DNA of 64,000 nt from an uncultured Prochlorococcus sp. (GCA_902625845.1 CACOCT010000002.1:81566-145565); one strand, 5' to 3'; numbered from the stretch's first letter, positions 26,589 to 37,269 are shown. Made by a program: numbers and translations. Notes: generated from the letters alone by a model not told the origin.

Positions 26589-27783
26589 TGATTAAATACT
26601 TTTCTATATCAGATATTATTTTTACAGTAGCATTTTTATTTCCAAGTCTATTTCTAGCATTCTCTTTACAGGACTTCAAAAAAGAATTATCTAACTTCAT
26701 TAGATACATAATTTTGATAATCAAATCTATAGTTCCACTAATCTGCTCATTTTTATTAGAAAAATTTGTAAAGCAATACACATGCTGACCTAATAATCTA
26801 CGCTGAGCTTCTGCAAATCCCTTGGTAAACTGAGGACCCTTCCCTTCTACCTGTATAACTGGTTTTGACATACCTATTACTTGTTCAGCAGCAGTGCCAG
26901 ACATACTTATTGCTAAATCAGATTCAGTTAAAATATCATCAAAAGAATTCCATTTAAAAAAAACTTTAATAGATTTATAACTATATAGAAGTTTAAAATT
27001 ACTAGGTGATATCTCCTCAAATTGCCAATTTCTCATTTTCAATATATTTTGCACATTTTCCATTTTCAGATCTGATGAAAGAGCAAAATTAAATTTTATT
27101 CTTTTAAAGAATTTATAATTAGCAAGTTGTTGAATAATATCTAGCATTAAATTAAAATTATTTATCACTTCAATAATTCTACTTCCAGGTAATAAAGCGA
27201 TATGAAATGAATTATTTGAATCCTTATTCTTATTTTTTAATAATTTATCAATAAATGGATTACCAAAAAATAGAACTTCTTTTTTAAATTGATTACTTAA
27301 ATCAATAGAGGTAAGGAGATCTCTTGCGTAAATTCTTATTGAATTTGGCGATTTTAAAAAATATTTGCATGGCCAAGGAAGATTCAATTTACCCTCATAG
27401 TGACTTGAATATGCGACTAGATATGTAAAATATTTTTTTCTAGATAACCATGCAAAAAAAATTGGGACTATATCACCAACCACAAGGAAATAATCATATT
27501 TTTTTCTTATTTGGACAACAATCCAAATTTTTTTTAAAAAATAATATATTTGACCATTAAATAAATCATATAATCTTCCTTTTAGGGAGTTATAACCTAA
27601 GCCTCCAGTATTAAATTTTCTTGTTTTGCCAATTATATTTATTTTTTCTTTTTTATATGCTTCACCTGAACCAACTATTGGCAAAGCTTCAACTTTATTT
27701 CCAATTGATATTAATCTTCTCGCTAAAATACATCCAGATAAATCTTCACCATGACCATTACTTAATACTAAAATACTTGACAA
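26581..27783 (-). CDS. lipid-A-disaccharide synthase-related glycosyltransferase-like protein
   Basis: LSNGHGEDLSGCILARRL, LLPGSRIIEVINN, SDLAISMSGTAAEQVIGMSKPVIQVEGKGPQFT. Confidence 0.8.
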   Translation of the reverse strand: MSSILVLSNGHGEDLSGCILARRLISIGNKVEALPIVGSGEAYKKEKINIIGKTRKFNTGGLGYNSLKGRLYDLFNGQIYYFLKKIWIVVQIRKKYDYFLVVGDIVPIFFAWLSRKKYFTYLVAYSSHYEGKLNLPWPCKYFLKSPNSIRIYARDLLTSIDLSNQFKKEVLFFGNPFIDKLLKNKNKDSNNSFHIALLPGSRIIEVINNFNLMLDIIQQLANYKFFKRIKFNFALSSDLKMENVQNILKMRNWQFEEISPSNFKLLYSYKSIKVFFKWNSFDDILTESDLAISMSGTAAEQVIGMSKPVIQVEGKGPQFTKGFAEAQRRLLGQHVYCFTNFSNKNEQISGTIDLIIKIMYLMKLDNSFLKSCKENARNRLGNKNATVKIISDIEKYLIND

Positions 27784-27784
27784 A

Positions 27785-28201
27785 TTAAAAATCCAACCAC
27801 TTTTTAACTTTTTTTAATTCTGGCCATTCTGGATATTTTGAGAACCCGTCTTCAACTGATAATTTTAGATCTTTCTCCAAATCAGGAGCCATAATCATGA
27901 TCCTTTTAATTAAATCAATATTTTCTCTAACTCCTTTTGTATCTGTTGCTAATAAAGCTAGAGATAGATTCATACGTGCTTGCAAATCTTGACCATTTAA
28001 TTTAACAGCTTGTTTAGCAGCGAATAGTGCTTCATTATTATTTTTTAGCAACAAATAAAGCCATGCTAGACAAGTCCATGCGGCAAAATGATTAGGAATT
28101 TGATTAATTATTTTTTTAAAATCATCCACTAAAGGTAGTAAATCTTCTCCTGCTTCATATTTAGATAAAGCTGCATTAAATTCCGCTTCAATATCATTCA
28201 T
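27785..28201 (-). CDS. TPR-repeat protein
   Basis: NHFAAWTCLAWLYLLLKNNNEALFAAKQAVKLNG. Confidence 0.75.
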   Translation of the reverse strand: MNDIEAEFNAALSKYEAGEDLLPLVDDFKKIINQIPNHFAAWTCLAWLYLLLKNNNEALFAAKQAVKLNGQDLQARMNLSLALLATDTKGVRENIDLIKRIMIMAPDLEKDLKLSVEDGFSKYPEWPELKKVKKWLDF

Positions 28202-28215
28202 ATTTTTAAAATTGT

Positions 28216-28608
28216 TTAAACAGCAAAAGAACTACCACAACCGCATGTTTGCGATGCATTGGGATTAGTAAAGTTAAATCCTCCCCCAATTAGTTCAGTA
28301 CTGAAATCTAACTGCATCCCATAGATATAAAGTAAACTTTTCGGATCACAAACAACTTGAAAAGCGACATCCTCACTCAGTGAATAATCATAAATTTTAT
28401 CATCAGAATTTATCTCATCTTCTCCAATAAAATCCATTGTATAACTCATACCACTGCATCCTCCAGATCTTACTCCAACTCTCAGTGCTTTTTTATCAAC
28501 TTGATTTTTAATCAAATTAGATATTTGTTGTATTGCGGTACCAGTAATAAGTATTCCCTTCCCATCATCAGAATTTTTTAATTTTTCATTAATTTTGGTT
28601 TCTGTCAT
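28216..28608 (-). CDS. HesB/IscA-family Fe-S assembly protein
   Basis: LRVGVRSGGCSGMSYTMDF ... NPNASQTCGCGSSFAV. Confidence 0.92.
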   Translation of the reverse strand: MTETKINEKLKNSDDGKGILITGTAIQQISNLIKNQVDKKALRVGVRSGGCSGMSYTMDFIGEDEINSDDKIYDYSLSEDVAFQVVCDPKSLLYIYGMQLDFSTELIGGGFNFTNPNASQTCGCGSSFAV

Positions 28609-28726
28609 ATCTGAAGTAACTCATAACCTATATTATAAAAATGATTAGCTTGGTGCATTCCTCATACCCTTAGCATATTCTTTTTGTTATAAATGCGTAT
28701 TATTTTTGTTATAATTAAACGAAAAC

Positions 28727-30184
28727 GTGAAAATTGCGATAGTAGGTTCTGGTTTGGCTGGGTTAACAGCAGCAGTTGATCTAGTTGATTCTGGTCACTC
28801 TGTTGACATATATGAAAGCCGTTCATTTTGGGGAGGTAAAGTTGGAAGTTGGGAAGATAAAGAAGGTAATCATATAGAGATGGGTCTTCATGTGTTTTTT
28901 TATAATTACGCAAACCTCTTTAAATTAATGGAAAAGGTTGGAGCTTTAGAAAATATACTTCCTAAAGAGCACACTCATCTTTTCATAAATAATGGGGGAG
29001 ATCTTAAATCATTGGATTTTAGATTTCCTATTGGAGCACCCTTTAATGGTTTAAAAGCTTTTTTTACAACTGAACAATTAAATATAGTTGATAAAATAAG
29101 AAATGCACTTGCATTAGGAACAAGCCCTATTGTGAGAGGATTAATTGATTATGAAGGGACCATGGTGATAATAAGAGAACTTGATAAAATAAGTTTCAAA
29201 AAATGGTTTATGAATCATGGAGGGAGTGAAAGAAGCTTAAAAAGAATGTGGGACCCAATAGCTTATGCCTTAGGCTTTATAAATTGCAATGATATTTCCG
29301 CACGTTGTATGTTGACGATCTTTATGATGTTTGCAGCCAAGACAGAAGCTTCTAAACTTAATTTATTAAAAGGATCACCCCATAAATGGCTAACAAAGCC
29401 AATCGTAGATTACATAACCAAAAAAGGTGCAAAAATACACCTAAATCATAAAGTTAAAGAGATTAGTTATAAAAAGAATTCTTCATCATTTATTGTTGAT
29501 GAATTATTAATGGATACATTAGAAGGAGAGAAATTAATATCCGCAGATAAATACTTAGCTGCTTGTGATGTACCAGGAATAAAAAAAATAATTCCTAAAG
29601 AATGGTATAAATTAAGTGAATTTCAAGGTATCAGTAAGTTGAGAGCTGTTGCTGTAGCGACAATTCAACTCAGATATGATGGCTGGGTTACAGAATTAAA
29701 TAAAAATAATACAAATGTTAGTACGCCTTCAGGATTAAATAATCTTTTATATTCTGCAGATGCATCATTTAGTTGTTTTGCTGATCTTGCACTAACAAGT
29801 CCTGAAGACTATAGGAAAGAGAATATGGGCTCATTACTGCAGTGCGTACTTACGCCAGGAGATCGCTGGATTGGGAGATCAAAAGAAAAAATTACTGAAG
29901 AAATTGATATAGAAGTGAGAAGATTATTCCCATCATCTAAAAATTTAAATCTTTTATGGAGCAATGTTGTCCAAATACCGCAATCTCTCTATAGAGAATC
30001 ACCTGGGATGGATCCATTTAGACCAAATCAAAAAACTTCGATAGAAAACTTTTATCTTGCAGGAAGTTATACTAAGCAAGACTATATAGATTCAATGGAA
30101 GGTGCTACAATGAGTGGCCATTTAGCAGCTTCAGTTATGCTTAATAAAGAAGTAAAATTAGCGAAAAATCTCGCGGTTAGCTAA
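28727..30184 (+). CDS. crtQ: zeta-carotene desaturase
   Basis: MKIAIVGSGLAGLTAAVDLVDSGHSVDIYESR, AGSYTKQDYIDSMEGATMSG; GTG start. Confidence 0.88.
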   Translation: MKIAIVGSGLAGLTAAVDLVDSGHSVDIYESRSFWGGKVGSWEDKEGNHIEMGLHVFFYNYANLFKLMEKVGALENILPKEHTHLFINNGGDLKSLDFRFPIGAPFNGLKAFFTTEQLNIVDKIRNALALGTSPIVRGLIDYEGTMVIIRELDKISFKKWFMNHGGSERSLKRMWDPIAYALGFINCNDISARCMLTIFMMFAAKTEASKLNLLKGSPHKWLTKPIVDYITKKGAKIHLNHKVKEISYKKNSSSFIVDELLMDTLEGEKLISADKYLAACDVPGIKKIIPKEWYKLSEFQGISKLRAVAVATIQLRYDGWVTELNKNNTNVSTPSGLNNLLYSADASFSCFADLALTSPEDYRKENMGSLLQCVLTPGDRWIGRSKEKITEEIDIEVRRLFPSSKNLNLLWSNVVQIPQSLYRESPGMDPFRPNQKTSIENFYLAGSYTKQDYIDSMEGATMSGHLAASVMLNKEVKLAKNLAVS

Positions 30185-30186
30185 TT

Positions 30187-30657
30187 ATGGGAATTTGGCT
30201 TAAGCATGATGTTATAACTACTGTAAATGCTCCATTAGAAAATGTTTGGTATACGTGGAGTGATTTAGATTCCATGCCTCTATGGATGAGTTGGATAGAG
30301 TCCGTTAAAACAATTGATCAAGAGACATCAACACTTCCTGATTTAACTGAGTGGACTCTTGCAGCAAATGGCTTTAGATTTAAATGGAAAGCTCAAATCA
30401 CAGAGAGAATTGAACGACAAAAATTAAAGTGGGAATCAATTGGAGGCTTACCAACGAAAGGTTCAGTAACATTTAGTACAGAAAATACAAACTCAACATC
30501 AGTCAATCTCTCAGTAACTTATGAATTGCCAAAAATGATTGCAAGATTAATGGAAGAAAATATTTTGGGGAAAATGGTTACCAACGAATTACAGGCAAAT
30601 ATAGATAGATTCAAAAATCTTGTCGAAAAAAACTATTCACTTAATATTCCTAACTGA
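30187..30657 (+). CDS. SRPBCC-family cyclase/dehydrase protein
   Basis: VNAPLENVWYTWSDLDSMPLWMSWIESVK. Confidence 0.85.
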   Translation: MGIWLKHDVITTVNAPLENVWYTWSDLDSMPLWMSWIESVKTIDQETSTLPDLTEWTLAANGFRFKWKAQITERIERQKLKWESIGGLPTKGSVTFSTENTNSTSVNLSVTYELPKMIARLMEENILGKMVTNELQANIDRFKNLVEKNYSLNIPN

Positions 30658-31447
30658 AGTAATTTATGGTTGCTTTAAGTAAACCTTCAAAAGTATATTT
30701 ATCAGCTTCTTTATCAACTCTGCCAAAATTTCTGTGACACGCCAAAGTCGTTTGAGGACCAATACTAAATAACCTTACTTCACGAATGATAGATTCCCAG
30801 TCTCTACCAAAATGCTTTTGCAACAAAAAAGCAGTATTTTTAACTGTCTTACCACTCGAGAATAAAATTGCATCAATCGTTCTACTTTGAAAGGCATTTA
30901 TTGTCTCCAAAGGAATTGATTCTGGACACCTTGATTCATATGCAGCTACTTCTTTTACCAAAGCTCCGCGGCTAAGCAAATTATCGATAATAAGATTATT
31001 TCCGCCACTTTGAACCCTTGGAATTAAAATACTCAAATCTTTTAAAGGAGATGGGAAATGTTTTACTAAACTCTCAGCTATAAAGTCTGGAGGGATATAA
31101 TCAGCAACAATACCAGAACTACTTAAATATTGGGCAGTTTTTTCACCTACAACGGCAATCTTAAACTCCTTAGAACATGTTTTTAAAGATAGACCTTTAT
31201 CTAATAATCTTTTGTTTAAATACTTGATCCCATTACTACTTAAAAAAATAATCCAATCAAATTTATTTATTTGATCTATTACCTTATCTAAAAGAGTCAT
31301 ATCATCAGGATAATCAATAACCAATGCTGGCAAATCAAAGATAAAAGCACCTGCATTCTTAAAAATTGTTTTTGCCTCAGAAATTTGACCTTTAGCACGT
31401 GTAATTACAATATTTCTATCTTGCAAAGGTAATTTAATTTCTTTCAT
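30650..31447 (-). CDS. hemD: uroporphyrinogen-III synthase
   Basis: IVITRAKGQ..., DWIIFLSSNGIKYL, ILIPRVQSGGNNLIIDNLLSRGALVKEVAAYES. Confidence 0.87.
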   Translation of the reverse strand: MKEIKLPLQDRNIVITRAKGQISEAKTIFKNAGAFIFDLPALVIDYPDDMTLLDKVIDQINKFDWIIFLSSNGIKYLNKRLLDKGLSLKTCSKEFKIAVVGEKTAQYLSSSGIVADYIPPDFIAESLVKHFPSPLKDLSILIPRVQSGGNNLIIDNLLSRGALVKEVAAYESRCPESIPLETINAFQSRTIDAILFSSGKTVKNTAFLLQKHFGRDWESIIREVRLFSIGPQTTLACHRNFGRVDKEADKYTFEGLLKATINYFS

Positions 31448-31455
31448 AATTAAAT

Positions 31456-31821
31456 TTATAAGTTATTTTTTTGATCTCTTAATTTATCAAGGACTTTCAA
31501 TACAGCTAAACCTTTTTCTAAAGCTCTATCCATCTTAAATGTTAATTCAGGAATTCTTCTCATTTCAACCCTTTGAGTTAACTTATGTCTAATAAAACTT
31601 TTTAAATTATTCAAGCTATCCACCATTTTATCTTTTTTTTCATCCTCAACTGCACTAGTAATATAGATTTTGCAATAATACAAATCTGGGGAAATCTCAA
31701 TTTTAGATATAGATATAAAATTATCTGAAATTATTGGTTCATCTAGGTCATTATTTAAGATTAAGCTTAATTCTTTTTTTAAAAGAGAAGAAACTTTTTG
31801 TATTCGGCGAGTTTGCGACAT
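31456..31821 (-). CDS. rbfA: ribosome-binding factor A
   Basis: RRIQKVSSLLKKELSLIL, FISISKIEISPDLYYCKIYIT, RIPELTFKMDRALEKG. Confidence 0.92.
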   Translation of the reverse strand: MSQTRRIQKVSSLLKKELSLILNNDLDEPIISDNFISISKIEISPDLYYCKIYITSAVEDEKKDKMVDSLNNLKSFIRHKLTQRVEMRRIPELTFKMDRALEKGLAVLKVLDKLRDQKNNL

Positions 31822-31825
31822 AAAT

Positions 31826-32038
31826 TTATAATTGGTTAGAATTCGTCATTGCCTGCAAAACAAAAAAGATTGTAATGATTGCACTGATAACAGAAGAGAT
31901 TAAAGCAAAAGCAGTTACAGGATTTGAAATATTCTTAAATAGAGGACCTAATAAAGCGACAATTCCACCAACAATAATTGAAATTAAATATTTAGGGTAT
32001 CTTGCTACGTTAGAAAAGAATTCGCCCATAAACCCCAC
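31826..32038 (-). CDS. DUF751 family membrane protein
   Basis: FFSNVARYPKYLISIIVGGIVALLGPL. Confidence 0.7.
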   Translation of the reverse strand: MGFMGEFFSNVARYPKYLISIIVGGIVALLGPLFKNISNPVTAFALISSVISAIITIFFVLQAMTNSNQL

Positions 32039-32082
32039 AAAAAGATTACTTTTTTAGCTAAGTTTTTAAAAACCATAGTTTT

Positions 32083-32814
32083 ATGATTACATTATATCAA
32101 TTTAGGCACAGTGCTTTTTGTCTAAAAGTAAGAATGGTTCTTCATGCAAAAAAAATTCCATATCGTATTGAAGAAGTTAAGCCTGGCATAGGCCAAATTG
32201 AGATTTTCCAAATATCTGGTCAAAAGCAATTACCAGTTATAAAAGATGAGAATGAACAGATCATTAGTGATTCTTCAAATATCTGCGAATATATAGACAA
32301 TAAATATGAATCAAATAAATTATTTCCTGAGGAGCCAATGTTATTAGCTCAATCGAAATTAATTGAAGACTGGGCAGACACAACAATGGCTTCTACTTGT
32401 AAAAAAGTATTAATAAAATCGGCATTAGAAAATCCTCGATTGAGAAGTGCACTAGTTCCAGATGATTTTCCCTCTTCTATAAAAGGTATAATTGATAAAT
32501 TACCTTTTAATAATGTTAGTAAACTATCCAATATTGTTTTATCAAATAAAAGCAATATTGACTTACAAAAGATTTTAGAAGCTTTATCTAAATCATTAAT
32601 AAATAAAGAGTTTTTAATTGGGGATACTTTATCGATAGCTGATATATCAATTGCTGCTCAACTATCCTTATTAAAATTCCCAACCTCCGCCGGCCCAATT
32701 TTAGCGGGGGAAGGATGTCAAGAATTCATAAATAATCCTTACTTAGAAAATATATTCCAGTGGAGAGACAACTTAGAAGAATTAATATTTAGTGCTCAAT
32801 CTCAGAAGATTTAA
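32083..32814 (+). CDS. glutathione S-transferase family protein
   Basis: ITLYQFRHSAFCLKVRMVLHAKKIPY, ISDSSNICEYID. Confidence 0.88.
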   Translation: MITLYQFRHSAFCLKVRMVLHAKKIPYRIEEVKPGIGQIEIFQISGQKQLPVIKDENEQIISDSSNICEYIDNKYESNKLFPEEPMLLAQSKLIEDWADTTMASTCKKVLIKSALENPRLRSALVPDDFPSSIKGIIDKLPFNNVSKLSNIVLSNKSNIDLQKILEALSKSLINKEFLIGDTLSIADISIAAQLSLLKFPTSAGPILAGEGCQEFINNPYLENIFQWRDNLEELIFSAQSQKI

Positions 32815-33502
32815 AAGTTAATCTATATTTATTTGTAGTTATTGCTTTTATATTTGGTTCCCCTACTCTTGATCCATAAGTTGCCACATATTGGAAGCCA
32901 CAAATATCATCATTTATTTTTTTATCGATAGTATCTTCTGAATTACATTTATAAAACTTACTCATAATTTCTACCTGATTTATACGAGAAATGCCATTTT
33001 TATGGTTTGTTTGAATAAAGAACTCATCTGAAAAAAACATGTCTCTATCAAAGATTTGATTTCTTCCTGTTACTCTAGAATCTATATATTCATTATCTTT
33101 TAAATATATAACTTGGTTATTAAAAGACTTTGGATCAATTTTTACTTTCTGAAGTTGATCCCCAAAGATTTCTTTTCCTATTGACTCTGAATTTTTAGAT
33201 CTATTACCCACAATATTACCTATTTCATTTTTTAGAAAATTGACTTTATAAATAATTGGTTCTTGCAAATTATTATTTAAATCTTCAGATTTTATAATCC
33301 AATTGCCTTCAAACCATTCAGGATAAATTAAATCCTGATTTATATTTGATGATTTTAATTTAGTTAAATTCCAATTAGGCCATGTTTTTTCCCTATTAAT
33401 TAAAAATTGCTCTATATTTTTACTAGGTAATGCATGTACTTCGGTAAAATTAATTACTTGAGAAAAAAACAAGCAAATCAGGCCTAAAAAAAAATTTATC
33501 AT
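32789..33502 (-). CDS. conserved hypothetical secreted protein
   Basis: 237-aa ORF with signal peptide. Confidence 0.7.
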   Translation of the reverse strand: MINFFLGLICLFFSQVINFTEVHALPSKNIEQFLINREKTWPNWNLTKLKSSNINQDLIYPEWFEGNWIIKSEDLNNNLQEPIIYKVNFLKNEIGNIVGNRSKNSESIGKEIFGDQLQKVKIDPKSFNNQVIYLKDNEYIDSRVTGRNQIFDRDMFFSDEFFIQTNHKNGISRINQVEIMSKFYKCNSEDTIDKKINDDICGFQYVATYGSRVGEPNIKAITTNKYRLTFKSSEIEH

Positions 33503-33758
33503 GTCAAATCCATTAATAAGATCTGAAGATCATTTTGTCTTATTAGAACCTGATAAGAAAGAGAGAATCGTTTCAAGAGAAGAAGCTTTAGAATGGTTAA
33601 GAGATTGGTTTAAAAAGATTGATATTAAAACAATAAATCAAAATGAAAATTTTGAAAAGGAAGAAACTTTATCAAAATTTCTAGAGGACACCTGTGAACT
33701 AGAGGTTAATAGTGGCTATGTTATAAAATGGTTTGCTGTAAGAATTGATCCAAATTAA
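33501..33758 (+). CDS. conserved hypothetical protein
   Basis: 85-aa ORF; start codon overlaps that of 32789-33502. Confidence 0.7.
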   Translation: MSNPLIRSEDHFVLLEPDKKERIVSREEALEWLRDWFKKIDIKTINQNENFEKEETLSKFLEDTCELEVNSGYVIKWFAVRIDPN

Positions 33759-34312
33759 GAAGATATAATTTTATGTAATTCACTAATAATTTTTTTAGTA
33801 ACTTGCTCGATATTTTCATGTTGAACTTTAATTCTTAAATCTGCTTGTTCATATAAGCATTTCCTAGATTTAAAAATCTCAGAATAATTTTCCTCTATAT
33901 CTCTTCCCTTAAGCAAAGGTCTATTATTGATATCATTTTTTAGCCTTTTTATCGCATATTTTTTCTCAAGATCAATCCAGATCACAATACCTTGCCTTAG
34001 GATGCCCCAATTCTCGTTTTTTGTTATTACTCCACCACCAGTTGAAACTACAAGTGAAGGAAATTTAATAATTTCTTGGAGGCATTGCCCCTCATATACT
34101 CTAAATTTATTTTCTCCATCTTCTTCAAAGATTTTTGAAATCGATTTTTTAGCTACTTTTTCAATTAATGAATCTAAATCAATAAATTTATATTTAAGAA
34201 GCTGAGCTAGTTTTGGCCCTGTTTTTGACTTTCCACAAGCCATCATACCTATTAAAAATATACTTCTACCTTTTAAAAGATTAGTAATGTTATTGATAAA
34301 AGTTTCTTCCAT
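33755..34312 (-). CDS. aroK: shikimate kinase
   Basis: IFLIGMMACGKSKTGPKLAQLLKYKFIDLDSLIE, VVSTGGGVI, RPLLKG. Confidence 0.92.
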   Translation of the reverse strand: MEETFINNITNLLKGRSIFLIGMMACGKSKTGPKLAQLLKYKFIDLDSLIEKVAKKSISKIFEEDGENKFRVYEGQCLQEIIKFPSLVVSTGGGVITKNENWGILRQGIVIWIDLEKKYAIKRLKNDINNRPLLKGRDIEENYSEIFKSRKCLYEQADLRIKVQHENIEQVTKKIISELHKIISS

Positions 34313-34362
34313 GAAGACAAATTTGTATTTGAGCCCTTAAGATAGTAATAATACAGGCAAAG

Positions 34363-35289
34363 ATGGCACTAAATCATTCCAATTATAAACATGGGGAAGG
34401 ACGTGAATGCGTCATAACTCGCCGTGCCTGCTTTAGTTCTAGTCATCGCTATTGGCTTCCAGAAAAAAGTCCTGAAGAAAACTTTGCTCTTTTTGGAAAA
34501 TGTAGTTTTTCCCCAGGACATGGTCATAATTATGAGCTGGTTGTATCAATGGGAGGTGAATTAGATCCATATGGGATGGTTTTAAATCTTTCTGATGTCA
34601 AACATTCTATTAAAGATAAAGTAACTGGACCATTAGATTTCCGTTTTCTAAATGAAGTTTGGCCAGAATTTGACATGTCTAATGATGCAGGAATCCTTCC
34701 TACAACGGAAGCTCTTGTTAGTATTATTTGGAATCGTCTTAAAAATGATTTACCATTAACATCACTAAGACTATACGAGAGCCCTACTCTTTGGGCAGAT
34801 TATCATGGAAAAAAAATGGAAGCTTTATTAACAGTTCAGACTCATTTTAATGCAGCTCATAGACTCGCTAAAGATGAGATTTCTCTTAGTGAAAATAAAA
34901 AAATTTACGGAAAGTGTGCAAGAATTAATGGCCATGGACATAATTATTTTCTTGATGTAACTGTTCGAGGAGATATAGATCCAAGAACGGGAATGATTTG
35001 TGATTTACCTTCGCTTCAAAATATTATTGATGATCTAATTGTTGAGCAACTTGATCATACATTTTTAAATAAAGATATAGAGTACTTTAAGACTTGTGTA
35101 CCTACTTGTGAAAACATCGCCTTATACATTTCTGATTTATTATCCAATCCTATAAAAAACATAGGCGCAAATCTGCATAAAGTTAGACTTCAAGAAAGTC
35201 CAAATAACGCCGCAGAAATTTATGTTGAACAAAGTTTAAGTAATTCTCTACAAATTAATCTTAAAAACAGTCTTGTAACTCAAGTTTGA
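34363..35289 (+). CDS. 6-pyruvoyl-tetrahydropterin synthase-like protein with two tandem domains
   Basis: two PTPS-type modules: FSSSHRYW..GHGHNYELVV and FNAAHRL..GHGHNYFLDV. Confidence 0.85.
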   Translation: MALNHSNYKHGEGRECVITRRACFSSSHRYWLPEKSPEENFALFGKCSFSPGHGHNYELVVSMGGELDPYGMVLNLSDVKHSIKDKVTGPLDFRFLNEVWPEFDMSNDAGILPTTEALVSIIWNRLKNDLPLTSLRLYESPTLWADYHGKKMEALLTVQTHFNAAHRLAKDEISLSENKKIYGKCARINGHGHNYFLDVTVRGDIDPRTGMICDLPSLQNIIDDLIVEQLDHTFLNKDIEYFKTCVPTCENIALYISDLLSNPIKNIGANLHKVRLQESPNNAAEIYVEQSLSNSLQINLKNSLVTQV

Positions 35290-35945
35290 AAAGACCTGAA
35301 ATAATCCTCGTTATTGCTAGTAGTTTAGATGGGAGAATTGCTTTCCCTCAAGGTGGAGAAACACATCTTGGGAGCAAATTTGATAAACAATTACTAAATA
35401 AATCTCTTACAAAAGTTGATGCAACTTTGTTTGGTTCTGGAACATTAAAAGCGCATCAAAGTACCTTCTTAATCAGAAAAAAGCACTTCTTAAAGAAGAG
35501 AAAAGCAATATCAGTTAAACAACCAATATCCATTATCGCTGGAAATAGTGAAAATTTCTCAAAAAGTTGGAGGTATTTCAATCAACCTATAAGAAGATGG
35601 TTAATAAGCTCAACTAGAAATATAAAAGATTCAAAAGTTAATTTTGATAAAATTCTGTTTTATGAAAATTCATGGCTTCACACATTAAATATTTTAAAAA
35701 AGGAGGGTATAAAAAGAATTGCCTTATTAGGTGGGGCTAAGTTAATAAAATCTTTCTTTACAGAAGATCTGATAGATGAAATTAAAATAACTATTTGTCC
35801 AAAAGTTATTGGAGGCCAATACACATGGATCCCTTTTAAAGCAAAAAATGAAATTTTCAATTTTGATAATAGATGGAAAATTAAAATTACTAAAGTATTA
35901 AAAACAAGCGAAGTCTTCATTCATTACACAAAAAAGATCAATTAA
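35286..35945 (+). CDS. RibD C-terminal (reductase) domain protein
   Basis: VIASSLDGRIAFPQGGETHLGS, ALLGGAKLIKSFF..LIDEIKITICPKVIGG. Confidence 0.85.
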   Translation: MKRPEIILVIASSLDGRIAFPQGGETHLGSKFDKQLLNKSLTKVDATLFGSGTLKAHQSTFLIRKKHFLKKRKAISVKQPISIIAGNSENFSKSWRYFNQPIRRWLISSTRNIKDSKVNFDKILFYENSWLHTLNILKKEGIKRIALLGGAKLIKSFFTEDLIDEIKITICPKVIGGQYTWIPFKAKNEIFNFDNRWKIKITKVLKTSEVFIHYTKKIN

Positions 35946-35958
35946 AAAATAATTACTC

Positions 35959-37116
35959 ATGATTAATGAAAAATATAATATAGAAATTAAATTAAGGATT
36001 CAAGATGTGGAGAAAGATGTTTGGAATAATCTTGCAAAAAAATTAGATAACCCTTTTTATGAATGGGAATGGCTTTTAAATCTTGAGACCTCAAAAAGTG
36101 TGTCTCAAAAAACAGGATGGCAACCACTATACTTTCTTCTTTATCTTGACAAAGAATTACATGGGATAGCACCTCTTTTTTTGAAGAATCATAGTTACGG
36201 CGAATTCATTTTTGATCAATCATTTGCAAGATTAGCTCAAGATTTAAATTTATCTTATTATCCAAAACTTATTGGTATGAGTCCTTACAGTCCCATAGAG
36301 GGATATCAATTTATATATAAAGAAAATTCAAACAAGCAAGAAATAACTGAAATACTTTTGAATTATATTGAAGTCTTCGCTACAAAAAATAATATACTTA
36401 GCTGTAATTTTTTATATATTGATAAAGAATGGGAGAAACTATTAAATGAATATAATTATCACAAATGGATCAATATAAGAAGCCAATGGGAATCAATTGG
36501 AGAAGAAAATTTTGAAGACTTCTTAAAAAGATTTAATTCAAACCAAAGAAAAAATATCAGAAAAGAAAGAAAATCAATTAATAATCAAAAAATTAAAATA
36601 AAAATTTTTACTGAAAAAAATATTAATGAGGATTTAATGAATATTATGCATTTTTTTTATGAACAACATTGCTTGAGATGGGGGGTATGGGGTAGTAAAT
36701 ATCTTACCAATGATTTCTTTAAAAATAGCCTCAAAACAAAAGAAAATTTAATTATCTTTAGCGCCTTTGAGGAAGAATCAAATAAGCCGATAGCCATGTC
36801 GATGTGTATCAAAAACAAGGAGCATTTATGGGGAAGATATTGGGGTTCCTTAAAAGAAATAAGTTACTTGCATTTTGAATTATGTTACTATCAGCCAATA
36901 GAATGGGCAATTAAAAATAAGATTAAATATTTTGATCCAGGTGCTGGTGGACAGCACAAAAGGAGAAGAGGTTTTTATGCCAAAGGAACAAACAGTTTAC
37001 ATAAATGGTTTAATAATAATATGGAAAATATAATCGTTCAGTGGTTAAACAAAGTAAATAAAGAGACTTTAAATAGCATCCAAGATGAAAATAATTCTAT
37101 TCCTTTTAAAAAATAA
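35959..37116 (+). CDS. GNAT/FemAB-like acyltransferase (DUF482 type)
   Basis: NPFYEWEWLLNLETS, NSNQRKNIRKERKSI, YYQPIEWAIKNKIKYFDPGAGGQHKRRRGF. Confidence 0.85.
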   Translation: MINEKYNIEIKLRIQDVEKDVWNNLAKKLDNPFYEWEWLLNLETSKSVSQKTGWQPLYFLLYLDKELHGIAPLFLKNHSYGEFIFDQSFARLAQDLNLSYYPKLIGMSPYSPIEGYQFIYKENSNKQEITEILLNYIEVFATKNNILSCNFLYIDKEWEKLLNEYNYHKWINIRSQWESIGEENFEDFLKRFNSNQRKNIRKERKSINNQKIKIKIFTEKNINEDLMNIMHFFYEQHCLRWGVWGSKYLTNDFFKNSLKTKENLIIFSAFEEESNKPIAMSMCIKNKEHLWGRYWGSLKEISYLHFELCYYQPIEWAIKNKIKYFDPGAGGQHKRRRGFYAKGTNSLHKWFNNNMENIIVQWLNKVNKETLNSIQDENNSIPFKK

Positions 37117-37269
37117 TTTTTTAATTAATAAACTAAAATTCTAAAGTTTTAGATTTAGAAAAATAATAAAAGAAAATTATAAATATAGAATGATTTCTTT
37201 TTAAGCATCAAAAGAATATTCAAATAAAAATTTGTAAAGAAAGTATAATAAAAATAATTTTTTAATTAC

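Noticed and set aside
29795-29806. GCACTAACAAG inside crtQ as a further iteron copy
   Set aside because: Partial match only, inside a core CDS, unphased; expected by chance.
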